Shown here one piece after another: positions 35,228-46,030 of a DNA stretch of 64,000 bases (within the stretch, counting starts at the first letter, position 1; each line of letters starts with the position of its first letter). The notes under the pieces were generated by a model. That model searched no databases and had not been told where the DNA came from. It saw only the letters and a program-made list of their open reading frames with translations. The DNA is from Mytilisepta virgata (lineage: Eukaryota; Mollusca; Bivalvia; Mytilida; Mytilidae): NCBI GenBank assembly GCA_028015205.1, contig JAPWFG010000024.1, forward strand, positions 1,240,001 through 1,304,000. Direction: 5' to 3'. Both the position numbers and the translations under genes were made by a program.

Positions 35228-37856
35228 ATTGTGACCATTAAATCATTTAATCGCACATGTACATCATTTTATTTTGTCAAGAGTACAGAAAATAATTAGT
35301 ATAACAACTCATCTCTAGGGCAGGTCCTTGTTTCACAAACGTTCGGACGTCTACGATTGAGACTGGTTCGAGGAGAGCAATAGAATAAATATACTGAAGA
35401 CCGGAAATCAGATCACACCTAGGACTAATAATGTTTGTGAAACGGGATCAAGACTTATACTAATGACGAGTTTAATGAAGCTAAATCTGTATGATAACAG
35501 ATAATATATAATATTTTATTCCGGGTCTGATCTGGTACATTGTATGATATTACTACAAGAATTATACCAAAGAAATGTACATATGTTATATGATCAATAA
35601 CCGAGCTCTGAGTGCATGCCCAATACGAAAAGCGCAATTATATTTTCCACTTTAATAAATTATATCATTTTTTAGGCTCATTTTAAATAATTCTGAATAT
35701 GCATATTAGAAAATCTTAAATAACTACTTTTAAGTAATATACAATTGCTTATACATGTAGAAAGAAAATTATCGACATTCAGTAAATACTTTTAAAAAAT
35801 CTGTTAATTTAGGTCGCACTGTGGAACTTTCATTTCATACAAATGTGATGTAATATTTGAATTATTTCATTCTTTACTATTTTGTTTCACAAATACATAT
35901 AATACGAATTGCTCTTCAATTCCACAAAAATATTGTTTGACCCCCTTGAATGTTTACCACCAAAATACCTTAATGGAAGAAATAGAAAAAAAAAACAGTT
36001 GTTTACAAGACAATGAACAATCAATAACACTTAACTTGGAACTCTTGAAGGTACAATCACTATTCAGTTAATTGATTACTAAAAGAAGAAAAGCCTTTTA
36101 TCGATATGTACTTCCTGTTAATGTTTTTATTGGTCAATCAAACCGGCACCTTGTGTTCGCTATATCGTCACAGAGGCTGTGTCGTCACCAAATCCGATAT
36201 TTTATCAAAGACCTAGATATACAGTCCTGGGTATAGATTTGTTATGTTAATATTAAGATTTAGGTTATCCAAAAGGAAAAATAAAATGTGATTAACAAGT
36301 TAAAATCGTTCCCGCCGCAGTTTTGCTAACATATTTTGTCTCTGTAATAGCAATACTCTATTTTAACAAAAATGAAAAAAAATATAAAGGAAGGGACTCG
36401 TGGCTAGTCTAGCAAATATATAAATCGTTTAATAAAAAAGAGTTATATTATTGAAAGTAATTGACAATTTTTATGTATAACGTGTTTAAATTTATATTAA
36501 TCAATGTCTTGTTCAAATGTCTGGAGCATAAACATCTACTATCAGTTTGAACCACCGGTTACCTTCATACAGGTACCAGAAGAGAAAGCTTTTCACCAGA
36601 GTAGCTCTCCGTTATTTGGGCAACCAGAGCAGTTCAGACTTGGTCAGTTTAATTTATAAGCCCTTGTGATAAATTTACATGTATGAAATATTAGCTCGTC
36701 TTGTATAACGTAAAAACACTGCGAATGGGTGTTGGGTTAAAACTGGATTTCCTTAAATAATGAGAGTATGTAATTATAAAACCGACTATTAGAATATACA
36801 TGTTGTATCCCCAGCACAGGTAGGTGACTGTACCATATAAGACTACATTGAAAATGCATGTATATATAGTTCTTATATATGCAGTTTTCCTCTAAAATTG
36901 TTTCCATCTGAAGATTTTATGTCAGTTTGGACTTTATGTGCTAGTTGATCTTTCCTATTATTTATGTATGATATTCTTTATTTTCTTTTCCTTCTTCCAT
37001 CTTTATTTATTCTCATCCAATATGAAAAAAGGAAAATGATGCATGACTTTTTGAAAAAAAAACCTTACATCAAGGTGACTAAAACATGTAAAATGACAAC
37101 TATTAAAAAGACATTAAATTTTCTAAAAGTAAAACAAGACACAAATCCAATTATAGAAACACTAACTAAAAATAGATTATGAAGTACTAAAATAAATATT
37201 CATAAATTCTTAAGGCAAGTCATATATGTACGATAAACCACCGTTCACATAAATTCTATTCACGAGACAATAATTGTTGAGTGCATTGACGACGCTTTCG
37301 ACTGATTCTTTTTATTGTCATGATTGTTAGAATCCACTTAAGGCCACGTAATTCATGGTTGTTTGAGAGGAAAAGATCTTTTATACCATTTATAGAACAA
37401 GCCCCGAGATTAATTTCTAAAGTATGGCTTTATCGCTTTAGCATGCTCACAGATGTCCTTACTGACACTACCGATGAAATTGTTTTGACGTCAGTGTTAT
37501 AATCCGTCGATGTAATGAGAATATGTTTTTTCTGCTTTTCTTTTCATTTTTTTATGAAGCCGTCAGATTCGATAATTTTGGTTTGTTAACATCGCACACG
37601 TTTTGGTAAATTAATAATAAGCTATCTTTGACGGTCTTTGTGGTCATTTACATCTGCACTTACCTCACCGCTAACAAATGCATTGGATATTATAGACGTT
37701 CCAATTCCCATTTTTGAACACTTAAAATTACTTTTACCCAATAGATAACCTAGGTTAATTTATTTTGTACAGTAATGCGTACATTTGTACTTTCAGTTTT
37801 ATTTAGATACTGACATTGAAAAAAAACTACGACTACTGCATTTCCATGCTTAATTA
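35228..37856. other. Copy A non-coding stretch
   Basis: Aligns with about 59,621-62,100 in B. It contains a third recurring block (36,090-36,275) and an A-only insertion at about 36,600-36,870. No gene; the open frames 36,964-37,182 and 37,320-37,502 are not preserved as frames in B. Confidence 0.5.
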
Positions 37857-38130
37857 TTATACCCCCGCTCCAAAGGGGAGGGGGTAAACTGTTTTACCCT
37901 TGTGATTATGTCCGTCCGCGCGTCCGTCCGTAACAAAATATTTCGTCATACCTTTCCCTAGCGCCTGCAACAACTCATCACAGCCACTTGGACTTTTGTC
38001 ACAAGCCTTCTTTAGGTGCGCCACATCATGGGATACGTTTTCGGACCAAGGCGACATCAACTTCTTGCTTATTGTTCGACCTTATTGAAAATCGGGGGCG
38101 CACAGTAAATCTTGTTTTGTAAGGTGAACC
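37857..38130 (+). repeat. GTCCGTCC-type dispersed repeat, plus orientation (copy A)
   Basis: The head is a GC-rich inverted repeat, ACCCCCGCTCC-AAA-GGGGAGGGGGT, followed by ACTGTTTTACCC, then GTCCGTCCGCGCGTCCGTCC and GTAACAAAATATTTCG. The body matches the reverse complement of 20,190-20,440. A 67-aa minus-strand frame covers it (37,857-38,060) but is a property of the repeat family. The copy B counterpart is 62,100-62,370. Confidence 0.8.
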
Positions 38131-38914
38131 CGAATTTGTTAACTTGGAATACTGATAAAATGAACATATATTATTGAACAGATTACAGTCAACCAATTAT
38201 TAATACAGTTTAAAATCGAATGTTCAATCTATTAATATATCTGGAAGATCCATGAACTTACGTGTATTCATACAATGAGTCAATGTCCATGTCGTGACAA
38301 TGACAAAACAACCTTGATTCTGCATGTAGTACATGTACATTCTTTCATGATTCCACCTTTTGTAGATTTTACTTACTTGTTTAAGACTAGCTTTATTAAT
38401 AAATTAGTATATATTATACAATGCGGAATTTTTATACACAAGATTTGAAAAAACAATATTTCAACAATAAAACTCCCATCACCAGCAACCGCCGACGGGT
38501 GTGTATACGACGGACGACGACAGTTGAGTTGCCATAAATGTAGGCTAATTACAATATTTAATTTTAAACATAAATATCCAGATGAAAGGATTACACTGCT
38601 GTTTTCATGAGTGTTTGTCCGGTATAAAATTATATATTATAGATTTAACATGGATGTAAGTTTTCCGACTGCCGACCAAACTAAATTTAAAAAAAAGGAT
38701 ATTGAAGTGAAAATTGAAAAGAAATTAAAATTGTTAAGATTCGGTTAAAATAGAAAAACATTTTCCTGGATTTCTAAAATAACAATAATTACAATTCAAA
38801 ACGAAACTTTAGAAGATGCACTATGAAAAGGTTTCATTGAGAAAAAATTCTTTTCAAATTTAAATTGGTTAAGTTTCGCTATCTGTAGCGCAGAAATTTA
38901 TTTAGTTCAGATCA
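38131..38914. other. Right end of copy A
   Basis: Non-coding. Aligns with 62,371-63,649 in B except for a B-only ~0.45-kb insertion at 62,664-63,120. Homology stops abruptly after TTCAGATCA at about 38,914. Confidence 0.6.
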
Positions 38915-41020
38915 ATTCATTGACGCGGACGTCATTGATCACCTTTGTGTTGACCCATATCTTTGAAATGCCGATTCTTTAACTCTCAGCAGTATTTATT
39001 TACTAATTAGAATTGTTGATCTTTTGAATGTAGTTTTGTGTTCATGTTTTTAAAAAATGAATAAAGTAAAATTGTGAAAAGTGATAGCTTTTCAAAAGCA
39101 GAGGTTGGGGCAAATTTGGCCGATATTAGAACATTCGCGTCAAATGAAGAATGATATTCGATTATCACCATTTTTCGCAATGTTATTCAATCACACGACT
39201 GAAAATTTATCACCTGCGGGCTGTTGTCATGGGAAAGCGTCTCGTTAGTTAAATAGGTAAAAAAAAGAGCTTATTCGACTACCTCGAAAAATGATGCTTT
39301 TTGTTTTAATTCCTGGGAAAATTATTATAATACCTCAACGTCCGCATGTGCCCGGGATCAGCATGAGTGCTAACTGGCCATGCCTTTCATGCCAAAAAAT
39401 TTCCGGATGAGAGCCAACTAAATATTACATCAACGGTTGCCACCAGTATCCCGAATGTGTTCCAAAAGTGCAAACGACAAGAGCCAATATAGCATTCTGC
39501 ACGTCTCTTGATCTTACTATCAAATCAATAGATTCGGTATCAAGCGTTGCCAACGAGGGGGCCAAGATTGCCAACAAAATATGGCTAGATCTTTCAGGTG
39601 CAGGCTTGTAGCTGCCTATATATAGCTATGACATCATTAAAATGTTGGGAGAATTTCAATGTGTGAGCAGGTTTCTTTTTCAAAAAGAGCTTCTTATAGT
39701 ACAACAATTATCAAAATCGAAACAATCGATTGTTGCTTTTCATCGTAGGGTCGTGATGAACTATGTATTATGTATCATACTTTCTATATAGAGGCCCACA
39801 TTTTAAGTTTCTAAAATCCATTTATTTATTTGTATATTTATATATTATTATTGAAAGCCAGAGTAAAAAAAATCGCATATATTTGAAGCTGAAATACATG
39901 TATGGTAATTATTGTCAGATAAAATCGGAATTGAACAAATCTTGCAAAATACAAAATGTTTTATAAGAATTAATAATTTCAGTTGTTATAAGCTACAAAT
40001 AGCTAGTTATCACGAAGAACTCTCAAAATTTGAAACCCAAGATAATTAAAAAAATATTTAACAAAGCCGTATGTAATGATTTTCTCTAAAATCTGATTAA
40101 TATTATCGTGGTGTCAAGTAGTAAAAATCCCATTTTGTATCAAAACGAATTTTCCATGTAACCATATGTCCTGCAATTTCTATGATTCTAAGTAACGCGA
40201 TCGTGGGTGTAAATGGACTTTATTCCATGACATGGACATCGTAATCTTGACAAATTTTATTTTCTCTAATTGGATTTGCGGTTAAGGAAAAATTACATGG
40301 CATTTAATAAATCCGTTTTGGAAATGTCACCATGACCATAAAACTACCCATTTGCTATTGGGAAAGCATGTACAAATTATTTTATAATTCGAGGAAACAC
40401 ATTTACTATTTTTAGTTTTATTAGTGATTTTTCTTAATAATAATTTCCATTATAATTTGTCAAGTCAAAATGTATTAGTTTTATTTTTTTAATCCCATTC
40501 CAATCAACAGAAAAAAGTTACTGTTGACTACAGAAACTGAGAAAGAAGAAAAAGGTGGAAAAATCAAATTTAAAAATATTGTAATTGATAAATATTTTAT
40601 TTAATGTGTTTATCAGAAAGTTTACATACATGTACTGATGCTAAAAGAATGAAAACGAGGCACCATCCAGGTTAATATTATATACATGTACTTTTCAGTT
40701 CATTTACCCGAAGGAAAAAAATGTTTCTAAATTTAAATTTTAACTATCAGTAATGAAAAAGAAGCATAATTACGAAAAGTACACTCCAAATTATATTCTA
40801 ATTATTTTTTAATATGTTAATAAAAGTAGCAGTTTAAAGCCAAATTGTCTAGTCATGCTTTACATAATAACCCAGACAAACAGGATACTATTCTTAATAA
40901 GCATCCTATGATACCAATTTCTTTCCACTATTTATGAATTTTTTTAATTTCAACAAATTACATATTAAACGTTTCAAATGTTATGGAAAGTCAAGACATT
41001 GAAGACCCAATATGTTGACC
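38915..41020. other. Inter-duplicon spacer, left part
   Basis: No match in copy B within the window. It includes a GC-richer stretch at about 39,340-39,620 with a possible exon. Otherwise AT-rich with no gene seen. Confidence 0.45.
39411..39611 (+). other. Possible exon-like open stretch, 66 codons
   Basis: In a GC-richer island the plus-strand frame is open from an in-frame TGA (39,408-39,410) to TAG (39,609-39,611). It encodes 66 residues with four cysteines early on or near the middle (NGCHQYPECV, FCTSLDL) and a varied composition. The antisense strand is also open for about 60 codons over the same bases, which weakens either reading. No family is recognised and no start codon is present. 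It could be part of a dispersed repeat. Confidence 0.15.
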
Positions 41021-41310
41021 AGGCACCTGTGACGGGTTATAGGAGCTCAACTCACAGAGCTGACTATCGAGCCCCAGGCGGTGGATATGGGAGACCATGT
41101 ACTTTGGGGTTGTCTGGTATAAATACGGAAAGCCTTACCTCGCACAGTATTGTATACCCTGTTAGGAGAGTGCCACACTAAAATTACCCATTGTATTTTG
41201 TTCCACCTCCATTTACGAATTATCATGGATGTATTGTAGAACTGATTCTCGTCCTGAAGAAACGCGAAATATTTACCACTGTATGTTAAGCAAACAGCAA
41301 TCATTCAATC
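41021..41310 (+). mobile_element. SINE-like element in the spacer
   Basis: Contains GGAGCTCAACTCACAGAGCT near its start, GTCTGGTATAAATACGGAAA in the middle, and the tail ATTCTCGTCCTGAAGAAACG, GAAATATTTACCACTG, then TTAAGCAAACAGCAATC. This is the same family as 27,215-27,625 and 51,584-51,990, but with a different middle. It is non-coding; the 67- and 85-codon frames over it are repeat-derived. Confidence 0.6.
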
Positions 41311-42424
41311 ATCAATCAACCATTAAGTTGAACAGTAGGCTTCCCTTTCTTTAAAATTTCCCCTTTCTATTTTGTAAATGAAACGCTTGTTGGTTTCAAT
41401 TTTTCATGTGCTTCTGCAATTTTCGACCACACGTTTGGCTATCATGACGGCCGATCTTTACATGTTGTAGTAGAGGACGAAGAAGGAAATATTTGTTCAA
41501 TACAAATGTACATGTAATATTAGATTAAAACCCATCTCAAGCCTTGAAGGGGTTCATCATCTCGGCAAAGATATGTTAGGATCGTTCGGAAAGTCGAACT
41601 TTAATTACCAGAAAGCCAAGTTTGCAAAAATAAAAAATTCGAGAATGTACGTTTCCGGTCTATTAGTTACTGCATTTTATTTCTAGTCATGACTAAACCC
41701 TTGGATCTCTAGATCTGCTTCTGGTTTTACTACAGCTTGAAAGTAATGATTCCACCAAAAAAGTTTAGCTGATTTCATTTCAATATTAAACTATTCCGTG
41801 AAATATTCCTTAATTATTAGGTGGGTATTTTAAGAAATAACAGATCGTATCGGTAAAAACTTCCTGTAGATATCTACAGTATATTTATTAGTCACTACAG
41901 AACGTACTCAGCGTAAAGGGGACGTAACAGAACATTGTACTGGTTGTATAAATGTACATTACTAGTTGTCTTGAAAACTACAAAACGTTACAAATAAAAC
42001 TTTTTAAATTATCAGCAAATTATGGCAGCATTTTTATAGACCTACATGCATTAATCTACATTTGTATTTGTATGTAAAAGTATGTAATTTGTTTACATAA
42101 CTACGCATCTACACATGTAAGTAAATCATCGTTTGGTTAGATAGGATACAAATTTAGCAAAATGTTTTGATAAGAAACGTTTTAAAATTTGAATTGGGTG
42201 CGAGATATTTCTCCTTGATGGCTAGAAGGTGAAGAACGAAATATTCCCTTTGTATATTCTCGGTTTGAACTTTTGTTTTATTTTGTACATCTATTAACTT
42301 AATGTGAAGAAATTTTCTACCTCCTTTTTCGATTTGTCAGTTTTAAATGTCTATTTTTCGCAGCTCTAGTACCTGCAGTCATGCTAGTAGTAGTAGACAG
42401 GATTCTATATACCATGTGAATTTT
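41311..42424. other. Spacer, non-coding
   Basis: No gene. A diverged copy of the recurring block (CGGTAAAAACTTCCTGTAG, then GGGACGTAACAG) lies at about 41,848-41,935. Confidence 0.45.
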
Positions 42425-42597
42425 TTTTCTATATTTTAATTTTAATTTTAAAAAATGTGTGACTCACATAAATTTGATCTTCACCCGAAAAAAAATACTC
42501 CACAGGAAAGGCATAATTTTAAATTAAAATGTCGCTCACTTATTGTTGCCATCCCAAAATCCAAAGAACTAAAAAATCAATTTTGTTTGGACTAAGA
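42425..42597 (-). mobile_element. Truncated GGCCACACC-type MITE
   Basis: The right part reads CCAAAGAACTAAAAAATCAA followed by TTTTGTTTGGAC, the decayed terminus of the family at 34,899-35,224. Internally CATAAATTTGATCTTCACCC matches the 3,604-3,899 copy. The left terminus is missing. Confidence 0.55.
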
Positions 42598-42942
42598 AAC
42601 TGCTATTTGCATGGACGATCCTAAATCATTGTTCCTACTCTTATTAGCCACTACAGCAAGAAAAAAAAAAGAATATCCATTTTAATTAAATATTTTTATT
42701 AAACATATAACAATATAACAATCTTTATCAATAACATATCAACAATTTCCTTATATTTATATCAATGTAAAAATAATTCTCTTAAACGGAATGGCACTCC
42801 AAGTTACAGTTTATACAATTAATCTCTGACCCAATCGTGACAATAAGCACCTAATAGACATTTAACTTAAAAATAAAATGGGGAAATTGAATTCATTTAG
42901 AAGATAAAAATCAATTTAAAAAATCACAAATAATGATGATAC

Positions 42943-43221
42943 GTTACAGAAATTACCAGGTTTTTGCAAAATTAAAAAATAATAGAAATACTAAGGGTTC
43001 ATTCCTTGTATTGCACATGGTAGATCTCCTTCGCTTAAATTTGGCTTCCTTTTTCGGTATTTTTGGTTGAGTACTTCTTATTTGATATAAGTTTGGTTTT
43101 TGGTCTTCCAAATATTTCGGTTTTAATGCTGTTGATGAGAGGTAACTCCTTGAAATGCGTCGTATACAGCATAGTATAAATTTACTATATCTAATATTAT
43201 TATCTTTGGATTGTTATTTTT
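42943..43221 (-). repeat. Left arm of a 279-bp inverted repeat pair
   Basis: Starts GTTACAGAAATTACCAGG, contains GGTAGATCTCCTTCGC and GAGAGGTAACTCCTTGAAAT, and ends TTTGGATTGTTATTTTTA. It is the reverse complement, with scattered mismatches, of 45,246-45,525. A third fragment with the same inner terminus begins at 62,664, so this is a dispersed repeat present twice in opposite orientation around the GTPase exon. Confidence 0.88.
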
Positions 43222-43865
43222 ACATACAATGACAGTAATGTATCTCGGGAACACTTTCTTATATCTACATGGTTAAGGGGCACATAGGGATAAAGAACAG
43301 TAAATTTAGGCATTTAAATTTTGATTTGTCATTATATTGCTTCGTACATAGTATTACGTAGTTATGTTTAAAAATAACTACATGTATGTAATGTTTTTCT
43401 CTCCATATAGGAAAATGACTTTTCAAAACCCAGGATTCAAATTCCTATCAGGCACATTATAACGTACGTAGAATTACTGAAAGCTTCTTTCTAAAAAAAA
43501 AAGTCACGTGATATTAACATTTTTTCGTATTAATGCATTTCACTTTCTGTCATTATTTCTTCGAATTTAACTACTTGTTATTAAATAAGAATGGCGTGCA
43601 ATAGAGCTTAATGACATTTCAATAAAAAGTTTAAAATATATTATTTAGCCACGAAGAATAAAAATGAGATAAGCATATTATTGTATATAAATTTTGTGAA
43701 TACATTATCTTTGTAAATACCTCTTTCCCAGAACCTAATGATGCATAAGTTAGGCTCTGTATACGCTATACAAATGAATTTTAAATACAAAAAATGTCAC
43801 TGAGCAAACAAATTGTCACATGCTGATATCAGCTTCGAGTTCCGTCTAAACAATTTGTTAAACAG
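43222..43865. other. Spacer, non-coding (3' flank of the GTPase exon)
   Basis: AT-rich. No gene beyond the exon to its right. If the exon at 43,866-44,065 is transcribed, this interval would hold its 3' untranslated region, but no polyadenylation site is assigned. Confidence 0.4.
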
Positions 43866-44065
43866 TCATGTTGGTCCTTTGCATGAAGCAAAATTTCTAG
43901 ATAATTGTTCTTTGAATAATAAGGCTGCCATCCCGATGGCTTCCGGATTTAATCTAAGTTTTATTTGTTTAAGAATTCCAACTTAAAGTTCATCAACCTT
44001 GTGATTTAAAACGGCAGATGTTTCGATGTATTTGCAGTTGTACTTTTTGGCAATTAGTTTTGCAC
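43866..44065 (-). pseudogene. Last coding exon of a Ras-superfamily GTPase (RGK-like), with in-frame stop
   Basis: After a minus-strand acceptor (TTTTTGATTTTACAG ending at 44,066) the exon reads GAKLIAKKY (first codon split by the intron, phase 1), then NCKYIETSAVLNHKVDEL. ETSA is the G5 guanine-specificity motif, and the IETSA-L-H-V-EL pattern is typical of RGK (Rad/Rem/Gem) small GTPases, membrane-associated regulators of calcium channels (family knowledge). A TAA at 43,983-43,985 interrupts the frame, which then continues recognisably as VGILKQIKLRLNPEA to a TGA at 43,866-43,868. A canonical protein has leucine at that stop, one base away. Upstream exons, which would lie at higher coordinates, were not found. 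It could be a pseudogene, an allele-specific nonsense change or a sequence error. Confidence 0.75.
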
Positions 44066-44489
44066 CTGTAAAATCAAAAAGACAATTAAACATGTAATCG
44101 AGGTTGTAGGTGAACATCACAGCTATTGTCATGATTGTAATTGTTATTTCTAAAAAAAATTGTTTCTAACGCTTTACATTATTTGGTTTTTCAAATGTGC
44201 AATGTTTTGAAAAAAAAAAAAAAACATTTCCTTGTTATACATGTATATTCTGGCACATTTTGTTGATTTTGGTATAAGGTTCTGCATATTTTGAGATATC
44301 ATTTTCGAATCAGTGATCTTCTACCTTTAAATATAACCAACGTTCTTTAGCATACTAAGTTTAAATATTTCCTATTTTCTACCTTTTATTATATATGATT
44401 ACTTTTGTGGATCATTCTTTTCAAATCTATTTTTTGTCATATCGTACATTTTGAAGGGATACCTAACAAATGCACGTTAAATGAACAAG

Positions 44490-44625
44490 ATATACTGTGA
44501 GCCATTGCTATCTAGTGATACCCCGTCTACTGACGTACCTATAAATCCTTGTTATAAAATATTAAGTGGTTGTGAGAAAAATGTGAGGAAAAAATTTGTT
44601 ACGGACGGAACCACACAGGTAAAAC
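44490..44625 (-). repeat. GTCCGTCC-type dispersed repeat, shortened (copy B)
   Basis: Counterpart of 20,190-20,440: it includes CCATTGCTATCTAGTGATAC, CTTGTTATAAAATATTAAGT and TTTGTTACGGACGGA, but lacks the middle. The B-only insertion starts immediately after it. Confidence 0.65.
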
Positions 44626-44912
44626 AGTATAATTGCATTTTAATTTGCATATGATAAAATACAGGAATTACATTAGTCGAAAGGGCAAAATCATAAAAGT
44701 TTATAAAACACGAATTGGATTCTTCAAACGGAAAAAAAATCGGACATTGCGTGGATTCTGTATGCTTCAGATTATATTAAAATATATCAAAATGTAAGTT
44801 TCCTTGTTGTTTTCGATTTGTAAATGACTTTTCTGACTTTTTTATTCAATTGCTCAGCTGCCAAAGTTATTTTTCGGTTAGGAACAACGTTTCGATGTTT
44901 GAAATGGAATTA

Positions 44913-45037
44913 ATAGGATTTAATACGATTTTGTATGAGTTTATCGATGTGTAAACTGGGCCTTTACACTCTCAAACTCAACATAAAGGCCGAGTTTACA
45001 CATCGATAAACTCATACAAAATCGTATTTAATCCTAT
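44913..45037. repeat. Long hairpin: 54-bp arms, 17-bp loop
   Basis: The left arm 44,913-44,966 (starting ATAGGATTTAATACG, ending GGGCCTTTA) and right arm 44,984-45,037 are complementary at 52 of 54 positions by direct comparison. The central stretch of the arm, ATACGATTTTGTATGAGTTT and onwards to GTAAACT, is perfect. It is absent from copy A. Confidence 0.95.
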
Positions 45038-45245
45038 AATACTCCCTCTCTTTTGGGGTATAAATATACGTAAATGTAGAGTTAATTTACTACATGTAAA
45101 ACTATGGCTTTACCGCTACTTGCGTATAGCACAATGTTGCGTATTGCAATAATAATTGGACTATGTTTAGATGCATGTTTTGCAATTTTGATTTATGAAT
45201 TGCTCTAAAAACAAGGTATCAACCTCTCGTGCAAAATTGACCTTT

Positions 45246-45525
45246 AAAATAACAACCCAAAGATACTAATATTAGATATAGTAAATTTATACTATGCTGT
45301 ATACGACGCATTTCAAGGAGTTACCTCTCATCAGCAGCATTAAAACCGAAACATTTGGAAGACCAAAAACCTAACTTATATTAAACAAGAAGTACTCAGA
45401 ACCAAAACTACCGAAATAGGAAGCCAAATTTCAGCTAAGGAGATCTACCATGTGCAATACAAGGAATGAACCCTTAGTATTTCTATTATTTTTGAATTTT
45501 GCTAAATACTGGTAATTTCTGTAAC
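45246..45525 (+). repeat. Right arm of the 279-bp inverted repeat pair
   Basis: Starts AAAATAACAACCCAAAGATA, contains GGAGTTACCTCTCATCAGCA and GGAGATCTACCATGTGCAAT, and ends CTGGTAATTTCTGTAAC. Reverse complement of 42,943-43,221. The distance between outer ends is about 2.58 kb. A short piece with the same beginning (ATAACAATCCAGAGATACTG) occurs again at about 45,629. Confidence 0.88.
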
Positions 45526-45540
45526 AAATCAATGAATAAT

Positions 45541-45640
45541 CATGTCAGATAAGTCTGACGACTGGGTTGGCGAATACCCTCGGGGACCTAGGGTCCACCA
45601 GCAGAGGCATCATGCCAGGAGTTTCAAAATAACAATCCAG
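45541..45640 (-). repeat. GGGTATC-type dispersed repeat, minus orientation
   Basis: On the minus strand it reads TCTGCTGGTGGACCCTAGGT, CCCCGAGGGTATTCGCCAAC and CCAGTCGTCAGAC. I recall a near-identical phrase as a frequent repeat in Mytilus sequence, and it is one of the best hints to the organism in this window. No search was possible. Confidence 0.55.
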
Positions 45641-46030
45641 AGATACTGAGTTGGCTAATATCTAAGCCACCTAGTTAAGGTATGTTTGATTCTAACGCTA
45701 TCAACATTAGACTTTTTGGGCTTTTCTAAATTTTGTTCGTAACCATATCTGATGCATTCAATGTATTTCACCGTATTAACTTAGTCCTTGGATACCTTCT
45801 AATCCTAAAAAAAAACCAGATAATCAGAAATCACTACACACGTGTAAAAGAGCAAGGACAATAAAAAGAACACCCTTAGACATTGTTCAGGTCAGCAAGT
45901 CCATGCTCCACGCATAGAGATGCGGTGTTTTAATCTATTACTTGAAATGATAATTGGCAATAATTACATTTAGTGCGACACATCCTGATTGTTATATATT
46001 ACGAAGGGAAATATTATCAATATTACAGAC

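Larger units (their letters stand above)
20015..38914 (+). repeat. Segmental duplication, copy A (~18.9 kb)
   Basis: From about 20,015 (ATTTTCGAATCAGTGAT) to about 38,914 (TTTATTTAGTTCAGATCA) this segment aligns, in the same order and orientation, with 44,301-63,649. Anchor pairs: 20,042/44,329 AAATATAACCAACGTTC; 20,465/45,830 CAGATAATCAGAAATCACT; 27,234/51,607 CGGAGCTCAACTCAAAGAGC; 32,507/56,422; 35,330/59,780; 38,460/63,180. By eye the copies differ at roughly one base in ten, plus indels. A-only blocks: 22,375-22,790, 24,656-25,280, 25,343-26,500, the MITE at 28,980, 29,620-29,870, 30,075-30,435, the SINE at 31,755 and 36,600-36,870. No intact host gene is seen inside. Confidence 0.92.
44628..45793. 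repeat. B-only insertion block (~1.17 kb)
   Basis: Copy A runs from GTTACGGACGGCCG directly to CCTTAGATCTCTTCTAATCC. In B about 1.17 kb intervenes before CCTTGGATACCTTCTAATCC (45,796). It contains the long hairpin at 44,913-45,037, the right arm of the inverted pair and a GGGTATC-type repeat fragment (45,541-45,640). No gene. Confidence 0.75.

Noticed and set aside
37857..38060. 67-codon minus-strand frame ending PLPFGAGV
   Set aside because: It lies entirely in the hairpin-headed repeat and recurs with it; not a gene.
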